NCBI GenBank assembly: GCA_937925595.1
Contig: CALALQ010000312.1
Location: 1-23,905, forward strand
Source: an uncultured Demequina sp.
GTDB taxonomy: Bacteria; Actinomycetota; Actinomycetes; Actinomycetales; Demequinaceae
Direction of reading: 5' to 3'
Length of the DNA stretch: 23,905 nt
Position numbers and translations under genes: made by a program. Under the pieces are notes generated by a model. It made no database searches. It saw only the letters and a program-made list of their open reading frames with translations, and had not been told where the DNA came from. Numbering within the stretch: the first letter of the stretch is position 1; each line of letters begins with the position of its first letter. Positions 7,583 to 15,302 of the stretch are shown piece by piece.

Positions 7583-7657
7583 CGTTCACACCGGGGCACT
7601 CGGCCGGGCGCATGTGAAGCCAAAATGTGAGCGATAACGGTTTTCGACACATTCACA
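7583..7657. promoter_or_regulatory. Cluster of TGTGA half-sites in the divergent intergenic region
   Basis: The gap between the oxidoreductase and the sugar operon is about 290 bp and holds no gene. Its distal part contains CGTTCACA (7583-7590), TGTGAAGC (7613-7620), TGTGAGCGATAACGG (7626-7640, very like half of the E. coli lac operator) and CATTCACA (7650-7657). The half-site type recurs in the promoter-proximal operator. These are probable upstream (auxiliary) binding sites for a LacI-type protein; a CRP-like factor is less likely because the half-sites are not six bases apart. Confidence 0.45.
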
Positions 7658-7727
7658 GCGTTACCAGCACACTTTCGTACGGGGAACGGCGTGCGCTGTT
7701 ACCTGATCGTGACCTGTTTCGGCTTGT

Positions 7728-7763
7728 GTGAACGCTAAATGTTAGGGCTAATATTGCGCTCAC
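7728..7763 (+). promoter_or_regulatory. Operator and promoter of the sugar ABC operon
   Basis: GTGAACGC (7728-7735) and GCGCTCAC (7756-7763) form the outer arms, and ATGTTAG (7739-7745) and CTAATAT (7748-7754) the inner arms, of one imperfect inverted repeat. The arms match 7/8 and 6/7, with a two-base length difference between them. TAATAT (7749-7754) is a near-perfect -10 box, with TTGTGT (7724-7729) as a possible -35. A bound LacI-family dimer would cover the promoter. The regulator encoded at the end of the operon is the obvious candidate. Confidence 0.65.
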
Positions 7764-7835
7764 GGGACTCTGCTGTTCGGAGGGGACCGCACCCGAGTGG
7801 CCGCAAGGCCTGGCCAAAACAAGGAGGTTTTGGGA

Positions 7836-8831
7836 ATGAAGAAGCGCATGTTTGCTTCCCTCGCACTGGCGGGGGCCGCAGCGCTCACGATGGCTGGATG
7901 TTCGTCCGACCCCGCGGACGGCCCCAGCAACAATCCTGGTGGCGGCGGCGACGGTGACGTGATCACCGTCGGCTTTGCTCAGACCGGCTCTGAGAGCGGC
8001 TGGCGCAGTGCCAACACCGACTCGATGAAGGCGGCGTTCTCTGAGGAGAACGGCTTCAACCTCATCTTCAACGCGGCTGACAACGACACGGCGGCGCAGA
8101 TTGCCGCAGTCCGCAGCTTCATCAACCAGGGCGTCGACGCCATCGTCATCGCGCCCATCGTGTCTGATGGCTGGGACGACGTGCTCAAGGAAGCCAAGGA
8201 CGCCGGCATCCCGGTTATCCTCGAGGACCGCACGGTGTCGGCGTCTGACGACCTGTACGCCTCGTGGGTGGGCCTCGACTTCAAGAAGGAGGGCCAGATC
8301 GCTGGTGAGTGGGCAGCTGAGCAGTACGGCAGCCAGCCCACGAAGATGGTGGTTCTTGAGGGCACCACCGGTTCGGCTCCTGCCAACGACCGTGCGGCGG
8401 GATTCGACGAGGCCATCGCTGGCACGCAGATCGAGAAGATCGACTCGCAGACCGGTGACTTCACCCGTGACGGTGGAAAGACCGTCATGGAGGGCTTCAT
8501 CCAGAAGTACGGCATCGACGGCATTGACCTCGTCTTCGCTCACAACGACGACATGGGCCTTGGTGCCATCGAGGCCATCGAGGCTGCTGGCGGCAAGGCT
8601 GGCGAGGACATCAAGATCATCACGATCGACGCTGTCAAGGACGGCATGCAGGCACTCGTCGACGGCAAGATCAACTTCATCGTCGAGTGCAACCCGCTCC
8701 TTGGTGAGCTGGCCGCTGACCTCGTGAAGAAGGTTCTTGCTGGTGAGTCGGTCGAGAAGACCTACTACGTCGAGGACCAGTCCTTCACGCCTGAGCAGGC
8801 CGCTGAGGTCATCGACTCCCGTCCGTACTGA
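7836..8831 (+). CDS. ytfQ: Sugar ABC transporter substrate-binding lipoprotein (YtfQ-like)
   Basis: This 331-residue secreted lipoprotein captures a sugar outside the membrane. The signal peptide is MKKRMFASLALAGAAA followed by the lipobox TMAGC with lipid-anchored C22, then a Gly/Pro/Asn-rich linker. The periplasmic-binding-protein type I fold follows: GFAQTGSESGWRSANTDSM is characteristic of the YtfQ (galactofuranose) group, then DNDTAAQIAAVRSFINQGVDAIVIAP, LEGTTGSAPANDRAAGF, FAHNDDMGLGAIEAI and the C-terminal VECNPLLGELAAD. The ATG at 7836 is fixed by AAGGAGG upstream and by the signal peptide; the longer frame from 7797 is not supported. It leads the transport operon. The substrate could be a furanose or another hexose (Bifidobacterium FruE belongs to the same broad group), so the symbol denotes family only. 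Confidence 0.93.
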   Translation: MKKRMFASLALAGAAALTMAGCSSDPADGPSNNPGGGGDGDVITVGFAQTGSESGWRSANTDSMKAAFSEENGFNLIFNAADNDTAAQIAAVRSFINQGVDAIVIAPIVSDGWDDVLKEAKDAGIPVILEDRTVSASDDLYASWVGLDFKKEGQIAGEWAAEQYGSQPTKMVVLEGTTGSAPANDRAAGFDEAIAGTQIEKIDSQTGDFTRDGGKTVMEGFIQKYGIDGIDLVFAHNDDMGLGAIEAIEAAGGKAGEDIKIITIDAVKDGMQALVDGKINFIVECNPLLGELAADLVKKVLAGESVEKTYYVEDQSFTPEQAAEVIDSRPY

Positions 8832-8865
8832 TCCTCTGCCGGACTAGTACGAACACAGCGCAACT

Positions 8866-8896
8866 CCGGGGGGTCGGCACTGCGCCGGCCCCCCGG
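8866..8896 (+). terminator. Intercistronic hairpin between binding-protein and ATPase genes
   Basis: CCGGGGGGTCGGC and GCCGGCCCCCCGG form a 13-bp GC-rich stem with one G-U pair and a five-base loop, 34 bp after the stop. No U tract follows. In sugar ABC operons such hairpins commonly stabilise the upstream binding-protein message or partly stop polymerase, so that the binding protein is made in excess. I read it as that, not as the operon's end. Confidence 0.65.
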
Positions 8897-8931
8897 GGTG
8901 CGCAACCCCAAGACACGAAAAGGTAGAAGCT

Positions 8932-10473
8932 GTGACCGTGACCCAGGACAGCGCCGTCCGCCCCGTAGTCGAGATGCGCGGCATCACCATCTCCTTCCCA
9001 GGAGTGCTCGCCCTCGACGGCGTCGACTTCACGCTTCGCGCCGGAGAAGTGCACTCGCTCATGGGCGAGAACGGCGCCGGCAAGTCCACTCTCATCAAGG
9101 CCCTGACAGGGGTCTACGCCATCGACTCCGGCGAGATCGTCGTTGGCGGCGAGCCACGCTCATTCCACACCACCGCAGACGCGCAGGCAGCAGGCATCTC
9201 GACGGTGTACCAAGAGGTCAACCTGTGCACCAACCTCAGCGTCGGCGAGAACGTCATGCTGGGTCACGAGCCGCGCACCGGTGGCCGCATCGACTGGCAC
9301 AAGATGCACGCGCAGGCCGCCCAGCACCTCGCAGACATGGGGCTCCACATCGACACGCGGTCGATGCTGTCGAGCCACTCGATCGCCATTCAGCAGCTCG
9401 TCGCCATCTCCCGCGCCATGGTGCTCGACTCCAAGGTGCTGATCCTCGACGAGCCCACATCAAGTCTTGACAGGGGAGAGGTCGAGAGCCTCTTCCGCGT
9501 CGTTCGCGCGCTGCGCGACAAGGGCGTCGCGATTCTGTTCGTGAGCCACTTCCTCGACCAGGTCTACGAGATCGCCGACCGCATCACAGTGCTGCGCAAC
9601 GGCAAACTCGTTGGCGAGTACCCCATCGTCGAGCTTCCTCGCGATCAGCTGGTCACCAAGATGATCGGCCGCGAGCTCGGCGAGCTCGATGCCCTCGCCG
9701 GCTCCGCAGAACGAGCGGTCGACCGATCGGGAAAGCCCGTGCTGAAGGCAACGGGCATCGGCAAGCGCGGCTTCCTCGAGCCCGCTGACCTTGATGTGTA
9801 CGAAGGCGAAGTCGTCGGACTCGCCGGTCTGCTCGGCTCCGGCCGCACCGAGCTGGTCCGCCTCCTGTACGGCGCTGACAGGGCCGACGCCGGGGTCACC
9901 GAGATCGACGGCAAGCCGGTCAAGGTTCACCAGCCCCGCCACGCCATCGAGAACCGAGTCGCGTTCTCTTCTGAGGACAGGCGTGAAGAGGGAATCATCG
10001 GCGACCTCACGGTTGCGGAGAACATCGTCCTCGGCATTCAGGCTCGCAAGGGCTGGCTGCACAAGATTCGCAAGTCCGAGCAGGACGAGATTGTCGCGGA
10101 GTACATCAAGTCGCTCGATGTGCGCCCCGCTAACCCCAACGCCCTTGCCCGGAACCTGTCCGGCGGCAATCAGCAGAAGCTGCTGCTCGCGCGCTGGCTC
10201 GCGACGGCGCCCAAGCTGCTGATCCTCGACGAACCCACTCGCGGCATCGACGTGGGAGCCAAGGCTGACATCCAGCGCAAGGTCGCGGAGTTGTCGGATC
10301 AGGGTCTGTCTGTCATCTTCATCTCATCAGAGCTCGAAGAAGTGCTCCGTATCGCGCAGCGTGTGGTGGTGCTTCGAGACCGAAAGCGCATCGGCGAGAT
10401 CGACTCGAGCGCAATCGATCTCGATGGGCTCGTTGACTTCATCGCTAACGAGGGCAAGGGAACCGCAGCGTGA
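8932..10473 (+). CDS. ytfR: Sugar ABC transporter ATPase, two-domain (YtfR/RbsA type), first copy
   Basis: The 513-residue protein has two fused nucleotide-binding domains, as in RbsA, MglA and YtfR. The N-domain has Walker A GENGAGKST (45-53), a degenerate signature SHSIAIQQ (148-155), Walker B VLILDEP (169-175) and H-loop VSHFLDQ. The C-domain has a degenerate Walker A GLLGSGRTE (299-307), the canonical signature LSGGNQQ (409-415), Walker B LLILDEP (429-435) and TRGIDVGAK. The asymmetric defects are normal for the family. GTG at 8932 is the first start after the hairpin; a second GTG two codons later is equally possible. Its stop overlaps the first permease start by four bases. It powers uptake through the two permeases that follow. 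Confidence 0.93.
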   Translation: MTVTQDSAVRPVVEMRGITISFPGVLALDGVDFTLRAGEVHSLMGENGAGKSTLIKALTGVYAIDSGEIVVGGEPRSFHTTADAQAAGISTVYQEVNLCTNLSVGENVMLGHEPRTGGRIDWHKMHAQAAQHLADMGLHIDTRSMLSSHSIAIQQLVAISRAMVLDSKVLILDEPTSSLDRGEVESLFRVVRALRDKGVAILFVSHFLDQVYEIADRITVLRNGKLVGEYPIVELPRDQLVTKMIGRELGELDALAGSAERAVDRSGKPVLKATGIGKRGFLEPADLDVYEGEVVGLAGLLGSGRTELVRLLYGADRADAGVTEIDGKPVKVHQPRHAIENRVAFSSEDRREEGIIGDLTVAENIVLGIQARKGWLHKIRKSEQDEIVAEYIKSLDVRPANPNALARNLSGGNQQKLLLARWLATAPKLLILDEPTRGIDVGAKADIQRKVAELSDQGLSVIFISSELEEVLRIAQRVVVLRDRKRIGEIDSSAIDLDGLVDFIANEGKGTAA

Positions 10474-11510
10474 GAACCATCGTGAAGCACCGGCTGTTCT
10501 GGCCGGCAACCGCGCTCATCGCGCTGATCGTGATCAACACCATCGCGCGACCCCGATTTGTGAAGATCACCATCCGCGACGGCGAGCTCTACGGCGCACT
10601 GATCGACATCCTGCGCCAGTCGGCACCGCTCATGCTGGTGTCGCTCGGCATGACGATCGTGATCGCCACGAGGGGCATCGACCTTTCGGTGGGCGCGATC
10701 ATGGCAATGTCGGGCGCCGTCGCCCTGCAGATCATCGCGGGATCGGATCAGCCAGACAACCTCGGAGTGGTGGCTGTGGCCGTGGGCGCCGCGATCCTGG
10801 TGTCTCTCCTGCTGGGAGCCTGGAACGGCTTCCTCGTCTCCGTCTTAGGAATACAACCGATCATCGCGACATTGGTGCTGATGCTCGCCGGCCGCGGTGT
10901 GGCCCTGCTCATCACTGACGGCAAGATCACGACCGTGAACTCGGACCCCTTCGAGTTCATCGCTACGGGTTATCTGCTGCTGTTCCCCTTCGCGTTCCTG
11001 CTTGCCATGGCGCTCGTCGCGATCGTCGGCTCCGTCGAGCGGCGCAGCGCGCTGGGTGTGCTCACCGAGGCGGTGGGCATCAACCCGGAGGCGAGCCGTC
11101 TCGCAGGAGTTCGCTCTCGCGGCATCATCTGGGGGGCCTACATCGTGAGCGGCATCCTCGCTGGTGTTGCCGGCCTGATCTACTCGGCCAACATCAAGGC
11201 GGCCGATGCCAACGCTGCTGGCCAGCTGATCGAGCTGTACGCGATCCTCGCAGTCGTGCTTGGCGGCACGTCGCTCATGGGCGGAAAGTTCTCCATCGCG
11301 GGAACCGTGATCGGCGTGCTGTTCATCCAGACTCTCGAGTCGACGATCCTGTTCCTTGGTGTGCCATCGGCGCAGAGTCCGGTGTTCTTCGCCATCGTGG
11401 TTGTGGTCGTTGTCCTCATCCAGTCATCGCAGCTGCACAAGTGGGCGCGCCGCGTGTTCGGCGGACGCCGTTCCACCGAAACTTCTAGCGACGTGGAGGT
11501 CGCGGCATGA
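10470..11510 (+). CDS. ytfT: Sugar ABC transporter permease (YtfT-like)
   Basis: This 346-residue membrane permease belongs to the RbsC-like branched-chain/sugar family, with about nine or ten helices. Family motifs visible are LMLVSLGMTIVIATRGIDLSVGAIMA near residues 52-75, the loop AWNGFLVSVLGIQPIIATLVLMLAGRG, AVGINPEASRLAGV, the coupling-region sequence LAVVLGGTSLMGGK and IAGTVIGVLFIQTLES. It would form the membrane channel as a heterodimer with the next gene product. GTG start and upstream stop overlap (GTGA). A short patch of A/T-ending rare codons, including the leucine codon TTA at residue 126, breaks the otherwise strict GC3 pattern. The basic tail ends in the overlap with the second permease gene. 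Confidence 0.92.
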   Translation: MRTIVKHRLFWPATALIALIVINTIARPRFVKITIRDGELYGALIDILRQSAPLMLVSLGMTIVIATRGIDLSVGAIMAMSGAVALQIIAGSDQPDNLGVVAVAVGAAILVSLLLGAWNGFLVSVLGIQPIIATLVLMLAGRGVALLITDGKITTVNSDPFEFIATGYLLLFPFAFLLAMALVAIVGSVERRSALGVLTEAVGINPEASRLAGVRSRGIIWGAYIVSGILAGVAGLIYSANIKAADANAAGQLIELYAILAVVLGGTSLMGGKFSIAGTVIGVLFIQTLESTILFLGVPSAQSPVFFAIVVVVVVLIQSSQLHKWARRVFGGRRSTETSSDVEVAA

Positions 11511-12532
11511 CAACCCTCGACACCGCCTCGGTAGGCCAGACCAACACGCTGGCGTACAAGTACCACGCGTTCATGAGCCGCCGTGCGTCGCTCATGCCCA
11601 CCTTCGCGGCCATCGCGATTCTGGTGCTGCTGTTCGTGGGCGCAGAGATCTTCCTGCGCGGTGACTTCATCACGCCGCGCAACATCTCGGCGCTCCTGCT
11701 CGACAACGCACCGCTGCTGGTCCTTGCGGTCGGCATGACCTTCGTGATCATCACGGCAGGCATCGACCTCAGCGTTGGCTCCGTCATGGCGTTCACCGGC
11801 ATCTGGCTCGCCAAGCTGCTCGGCGACGGAGTGTCAGCAGCCATCGCCATCCCGCTGGTGCTGGTGGGTGGAGCACTCGTCGGAATGCTCATTGGCGTGC
11901 TGGTCCAATACTTCGATGTTCAGCCCTTCATTGCGTCGCTCGCGGGACTGTTCCTCGCCCGCGGCCTTGCCTACGTCGTGAGCCTGTCCTCGATCAAGGT
12001 CGAGAACGACGCTGTGCTGTGGCTCCAGTCCACCCGCTGGTCGGCAGGTGGCTGGTACATCACCCCCACCGGAATCATCGCGCTTCTCGTTGTGGTGATT
12101 GGTGCGTTCGTCATGCACTTCACGCGCTTTGGACGCACCATCTACGCGATCGGCGGCAACGAGCAGTCTGCGAGGCTCATGGGTCTCAACATCGCCCGCA
12201 CCAAGGTCGCGGTGTACGTGATCTCTGGCGTGTGCGCCGGCCTCGCAGGACTCCTGCTGACGGCGTACTCGGGCGCTGGCTACCCGCGCAATGGCATCGG
12301 CACCGAGCTTGACGCGATCGCCGCCGTCGTCATCGGCGGCACCCTGCTCACTGGTGGTCGCGGCTACGTGCTGGGCTCGATGGTGGGTGTCTTCGTCTTC
12401 GGAGCCATCAACACCGTCATCAACTTCATGGGAGCCGAGCAGTCATGGACCCGCATCATCGTCGGCCTGCTGCTCCTGCTGTTCATCGTGGTCCAGCGCG
12501 CCATCGTGGCGAGGGCTGAGCGCCGCGGTTAG
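11507..12532 (+). CDS. yjfF: Sugar ABC transporter permease (YjfF-like)
   Basis: This 341-residue protein is the second permease of the pair. After a 30-residue cytoplasmic N-terminus come helices with the family motif LLVLAVGMTFVIITAGIDLSVGSVMAF, then VQPFIASLAGLFLARGLAYV, AIGGNEQSARLMGLN and IAAVVIGGTLLTGGRGYVLGSMVG. The last is the coupling region that docks on the ATPase. It ends in a long hydrophobic helix and RAERRG. The start ATG overlaps the previous stop by four bases. The region between its stop and the next ATPase gene is only 46 bp but contains a plausible promoter. YjfF is the usual partner of YtfT in galactofuranose-type importers. Confidence 0.92.
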   Translation: MTTLDTASVGQTNTLAYKYHAFMSRRASLMPTFAAIAILVLLFVGAEIFLRGDFITPRNISALLLDNAPLLVLAVGMTFVIITAGIDLSVGSVMAFTGIWLAKLLGDGVSAAIAIPLVLVGGALVGMLIGVLVQYFDVQPFIASLAGLFLARGLAYVVSLSSIKVENDAVLWLQSTRWSAGGWYITPTGIIALLVVVIGAFVMHFTRFGRTIYAIGGNEQSARLMGLNIARTKVAVYVISGVCAGLAGLLLTAYSGAGYPRNGIGTELDAIAAVVIGGTLLTGGRGYVLGSMVGVFVFGAINTVINFMGAEQSWTRIIVGLLLLLFIVVQRAIVARAERRG

Positions 12533-12566
12533 CACTCGGGTGGTGGTCGAGCCTGGTCCGCGCCTA

Positions 12567-12572
12567 GATAAT
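12567..12572 (+). promoter_or_regulatory. Internal -10 candidate before the second ATPase gene, leaderless
   Basis: GATAAT differs from TATAAT by one base and is followed by six bases and the GTG at 12579. No Shine-Dalgarno is present. This suggests that the second ATPase and the LacI gene can be transcribed separately from the first four genes. Confidence 0.45.
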
Positions 12573-12578
12573 GGCGAC

Positions 12579-14117
12579 GTGGATCAGGCTCGACCGCTGC
12601 TAGAACTCACCGGCGCAACGGTGCGCTTTGGCGCGGACGCCGCCATCGACTCCGTCGACTTCCGCATGTTCCCCGGCGAGGTTCATTCGCTTATGGGCGA
12701 GAACGGCGCTGGCAAGTCCACGCTCATCAAAGCGATCACGGGAGTGCTCCCGCTCAACGAGGGCGTGCTGACGCTCGACGGCGAAGAGCTGCGCCTGAGC
12801 AATCCTGTCGACGCGCAGCGCGCTGGCATCAGCACGGTGTACCAAGAGATCGAGCTGCTGCCGAATGTCTCGGTGGCGGAGAACATCGCACTCGGCAGAG
12901 AACCGCGCAGGCTTGGGATGATCGACGCCAAGGAGATGCGCCGCCAGGCGAGCAGAGTGCTCCACGAACTTGGCCTCGACATCGACCCCGCGTCGCTCTT
13001 GGGCTCACACTCGGTGGCGGTGCAGCAGCTCGTCGCGATAGCGAGGGCGATCTCCGCAGACCTGCGCGTGCTCGTCCTCGACGAGCCGACGTCGAGCCTT
13101 GATGTCGACGAAGTCGCGGAGCTGTTCCGCGTCATTCGCGAACTCAAGCAGCGCGGCGTGGCCATCCTCTTCGTCTCTCACTTCCTTGACCAGGTGTACG
13201 AGATCTGCGATCGCGTCACCGTGCTTCGCGACGGCAAGCTCGTGGGCGAGTACCTCACCCGCGAGCTGCTCCGCATCGACCTTGTGCACAAGATGCTTGG
13301 CCACAAGGAGGCGGAACTCAAAGAGCGCAACCGGCCAGCAGCGTCGGACATCGAGGACGCGGAGCCACTTCTCTCCGCCCGCGGAGTGACGCACGCGCCC
13401 CGCATCCGCGACGCGAACATCGACATCTACGAGGGCCGCGTGCTTGGCGTAGCCGGGCTGCTGGGCTCTGGCCGCACAGAACTCGCTCGAGCGGTCACGG
13501 GCGTTGACCATCTGCACACCGGCGTCATCGTGGTCTCGGGCGCCCAGCAGGACTTCACGAGCCCCCGCAAGGCACTCAACAAGGGAATCGCGTACTCCTC
13601 GGAGAACCGCCGCACAGAGGGCATCGTCGCGGAGCTCAGCGTGCTCGAGAACATCGTGCTCGCGGTGCAGGCCGATCGCGGCATCTGGCACCGCATGCCC
13701 CCAGCCCGACAGCGCGAACTCGCGCAGAGTTGGGTGGAGGCGCTCGGCATTCGTCCCGCGGATCTCGACCGCCCGGCAGGCACACTGTCCGGAGGAAATC
13801 AGCAGAAGGTGCTGCTCGCGCGGCTGCTCGCGCTTGCGCCGCGGCTGCTTGTTCTCGATGAGCCCACGCGCGGCATCGACATCGGCGCCAAGGTGGAGAT
13901 CCAGAACCTCGTGAGCGAGCTCGCGGACAACGGCCTGTCAGTGATCTTCATCTCTGCGGAACTCGAGGAGGTGCTGCGCGTCAGCGACCGCGTGGCCGTC
14001 CTGCGCGATGGCCGCATCGTCGACACCCTCGATGCCGAAGACACCACCGTGGACGCGGTGCTAGCGCTCGTGGCGCGCCCCAGCTCCGAAGACGACGAAG
14101 ACGAGGCGCTGCCGTGA
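12579..14117 (+). CDS. Sugar ABC transporter ATPase, two-domain, second copy
   Basis: From the GTG at 12579 this is a 512-residue two-domain ATPase with the same architecture as the first copy. Motifs are Walker A GENGAGKST (40-48), N-domain signature SHSVAVQQ (143-150), Walker B VLVLDEP, then C-domain GLLGSGRTE (293-301), LSGGNQQ (403-409) and LLVLDEP with TRGIDIGAK. The two proteins share long stretches such as EVHSLMGENGAGKSTLIKA and AILFVSHFLDQVYEI but differ in linkers and C-termini; this one ends in an acidic DDEDEALP tail. The frame stays open upstream to 12291 inside the permease gene, but that part is Ser-rich shadow sequence. It overlaps the LacI gene by four bases. It may substitute for the first ATPase or serve another importer. 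Confidence 0.9.
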   Translation: MDQARPLLELTGATVRFGADAAIDSVDFRMFPGEVHSLMGENGAGKSTLIKAITGVLPLNEGVLTLDGEELRLSNPVDAQRAGISTVYQEIELLPNVSVAENIALGREPRRLGMIDAKEMRRQASRVLHELGLDIDPASLLGSHSVAVQQLVAIARAISADLRVLVLDEPTSSLDVDEVAELFRVIRELKQRGVAILFVSHFLDQVYEICDRVTVLRDGKLVGEYLTRELLRIDLVHKMLGHKEAELKERNRPAASDIEDAEPLLSARGVTHAPRIRDANIDIYEGRVLGVAGLLGSGRTELARAVTGVDHLHTGVIVVSGAQQDFTSPRKALNKGIAYSSENRRTEGIVAELSVLENIVLAVQADRGIWHRMPPARQRELAQSWVEALGIRPADLDRPAGTLSGGNQQKVLLARLLALAPRLLVLDEPTRGIDIGAKVEIQNLVSELADNGLSVIFISAELEEVLRVSDRVAVLRDGRIVDTLDAEDTTVDAVLALVARPSSEDDEDEALP

Positions 14118-15124
14118 CCGACGAGAAGCCGCCAAAGGCGGCGAACATCTTCGACGTCGCGCGACTCGCGGGCGTGTCGCACCAGACCGTGTCTCGCGTC
14201 CTCAACGGCCTTCCCAACGTCCGTCCGGCGACCAAAGAGCGCGTCGAGCAGGCGATCGCCCAGCTGCGCTACAGCCCGTCCCCAGCGGCTCGAGCGCTCG
14301 TCACGCGCCGCACGCGCACAATCGGCCTCATCACCCCTGGTGTCTCAGACCATGGCCCAGTGTCGATAGCGATGCACTTCAACGTTGCCGCCCGCCTCGC
14401 GCGCTACTCGGTGGACCAGGCGAGCACCGTTGACGACGATCCAGAGACGGTGCGCGCGGCCATTGAGGCGCTGCTGCGTCAGCGCGTGGACGCGATCGTG
14501 GTCATTGCCACGACCTTCGCGTCTCTTGAGCTCGTCCGCAATCTCGACATCGCGATCCCCATCATCGCCTCGGCGTCGACGCCCCGACGCTCCCCTCGAG
14601 TGGTCTCCATCGACCAGTACCGCGGGGCGAGGGCTGCGGTGCGTCACCTTGCTGAACTGGGTCACCGTCGCATCTATCACCTCACCGGTCCGCTCACCGC
14701 TCCCGACTCCGCCGAGCGAGTGCGGGGCTGGCGCGATGAGTTGTCGGAGCATCGGCTCGAGGCGACGGAGCCGCTCTTGGGCGACTGGACGGCGGAGAGC
14801 GGATACCACGTGGGCCTCACGCTCGATGTGGAGCCGGGCTCGGCGATCTTCGCCTCCAACGACCTGTCGGCCCTCGGCCTGCTCTCTGCCCTGCGCGAGC
14901 GTGGCCTGAGGGTGCCGGAGGACATTTCCGTGGTGGGCTTCGATGACGTGCCTGAGGCGGCGTTCTTCTACCCGCCGCTCACCACCGTGCGTCAGGACTT
15001 CGCGGCGCTCGGGCGCCAGATCATGCAGAAGGTGCTCCACGCGCTCGAGGAGGGCGACACGGAGACCATCGATACGCCGCTGCCCACCGAGCTGGTGGTG
15101 AGGGCGAGCACCCAGCAGAGGTAG
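14114..15124 (+). CDS. LacI-family transcriptional regulator
   Basis: The 336-residue protein has an N-terminal LacI helix-turn-helix (residues 11-32, IFDVARLAGVSHQTVSRVLNG) and the hinge region LRYSPSPAARAL, followed by a periplasmic-binding-like sugar domain. The later motifs RGARAAVRHLAELGHRRI, FASNDLSALGLLSALRERG, VPEDISVVGFDDVPEA and PPLTTVRQDF are standard for the family. Its GTG overlaps the ATPase stop by four bases, so it is translated from the same message. It probably represses the operon by binding the inverted repeat at 7728-7763, with the transported sugar or a product as inducer. Being last in the operon gives negative feedback. The ligand cannot be deduced. Confidence 0.95.
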   Translation: MTDEKPPKAANIFDVARLAGVSHQTVSRVLNGLPNVRPATKERVEQAIAQLRYSPSPAARALVTRRTRTIGLITPGVSDHGPVSIAMHFNVAARLARYSVDQASTVDDDPETVRAAIEALLRQRVDAIVVIATTFASLELVRNLDIAIPIIASASTPRRSPRVVSIDQYRGARAAVRHLAELGHRRIYHLTGPLTAPDSAERVRGWRDELSEHRLEATEPLLGDWTAESGYHVGLTLDVEPGSAIFASNDLSALGLLSALRERGLRVPEDISVVGFDDVPEAAFFYPPLTTVRQDFAALGRQIMQKVLHALEEGDTETIDTPLPTELVVRASTQQR

Positions 15125-15148
15125 CGTCGGGCAGATAAGCCCTGGTGG

Positions 15149-15221
<73 letters not shown>

Positions 15222-15262
15222 CTCGCCCCAGGGTAGTGCGGACGAGCGGGACCTTGGAACGG

Positions 15263-15268
15263 TAGCCT
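15263..15268 (+). promoter_or_regulatory. -10 candidate of the GTPase operon
   Basis: TAGCCT lies 34 bp before the start of the first dynamin-like gene and fits TANNNT. A GAGGAGA ribosome site (15284-15290) follows, so this message would have a leader. No clear -35 element is seen. Confidence 0.35.
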
Positions 15269-15302
15269 AAGTGCGCTGGTTACGAGGAGAAAGCGACGGT
15301 GC

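Noticed and set aside
7545..7652. 36-residue N-terminal extension of the oxidoreductase
   Set aside because: The added residues do not resemble the old yellow enzyme family. The internal ATG gives the normal N-terminus and has a -10 box at leaderless spacing.
7626..7657. CRP/FNR-type binding site (TGTGA ... TCACA)
   Set aside because: The half-sites are separated by 22 bases rather than six, so they do not form a CRP site. They are treated as LacI-type half-sites instead.
12291..12578. Upstream extension of the second sugar ATPase
   Set aside because: This Ser-rich translation overlaps the end of the YjfF gene in another frame. The ATPase family begins at about 12579, where a -10 box and GTG are present.
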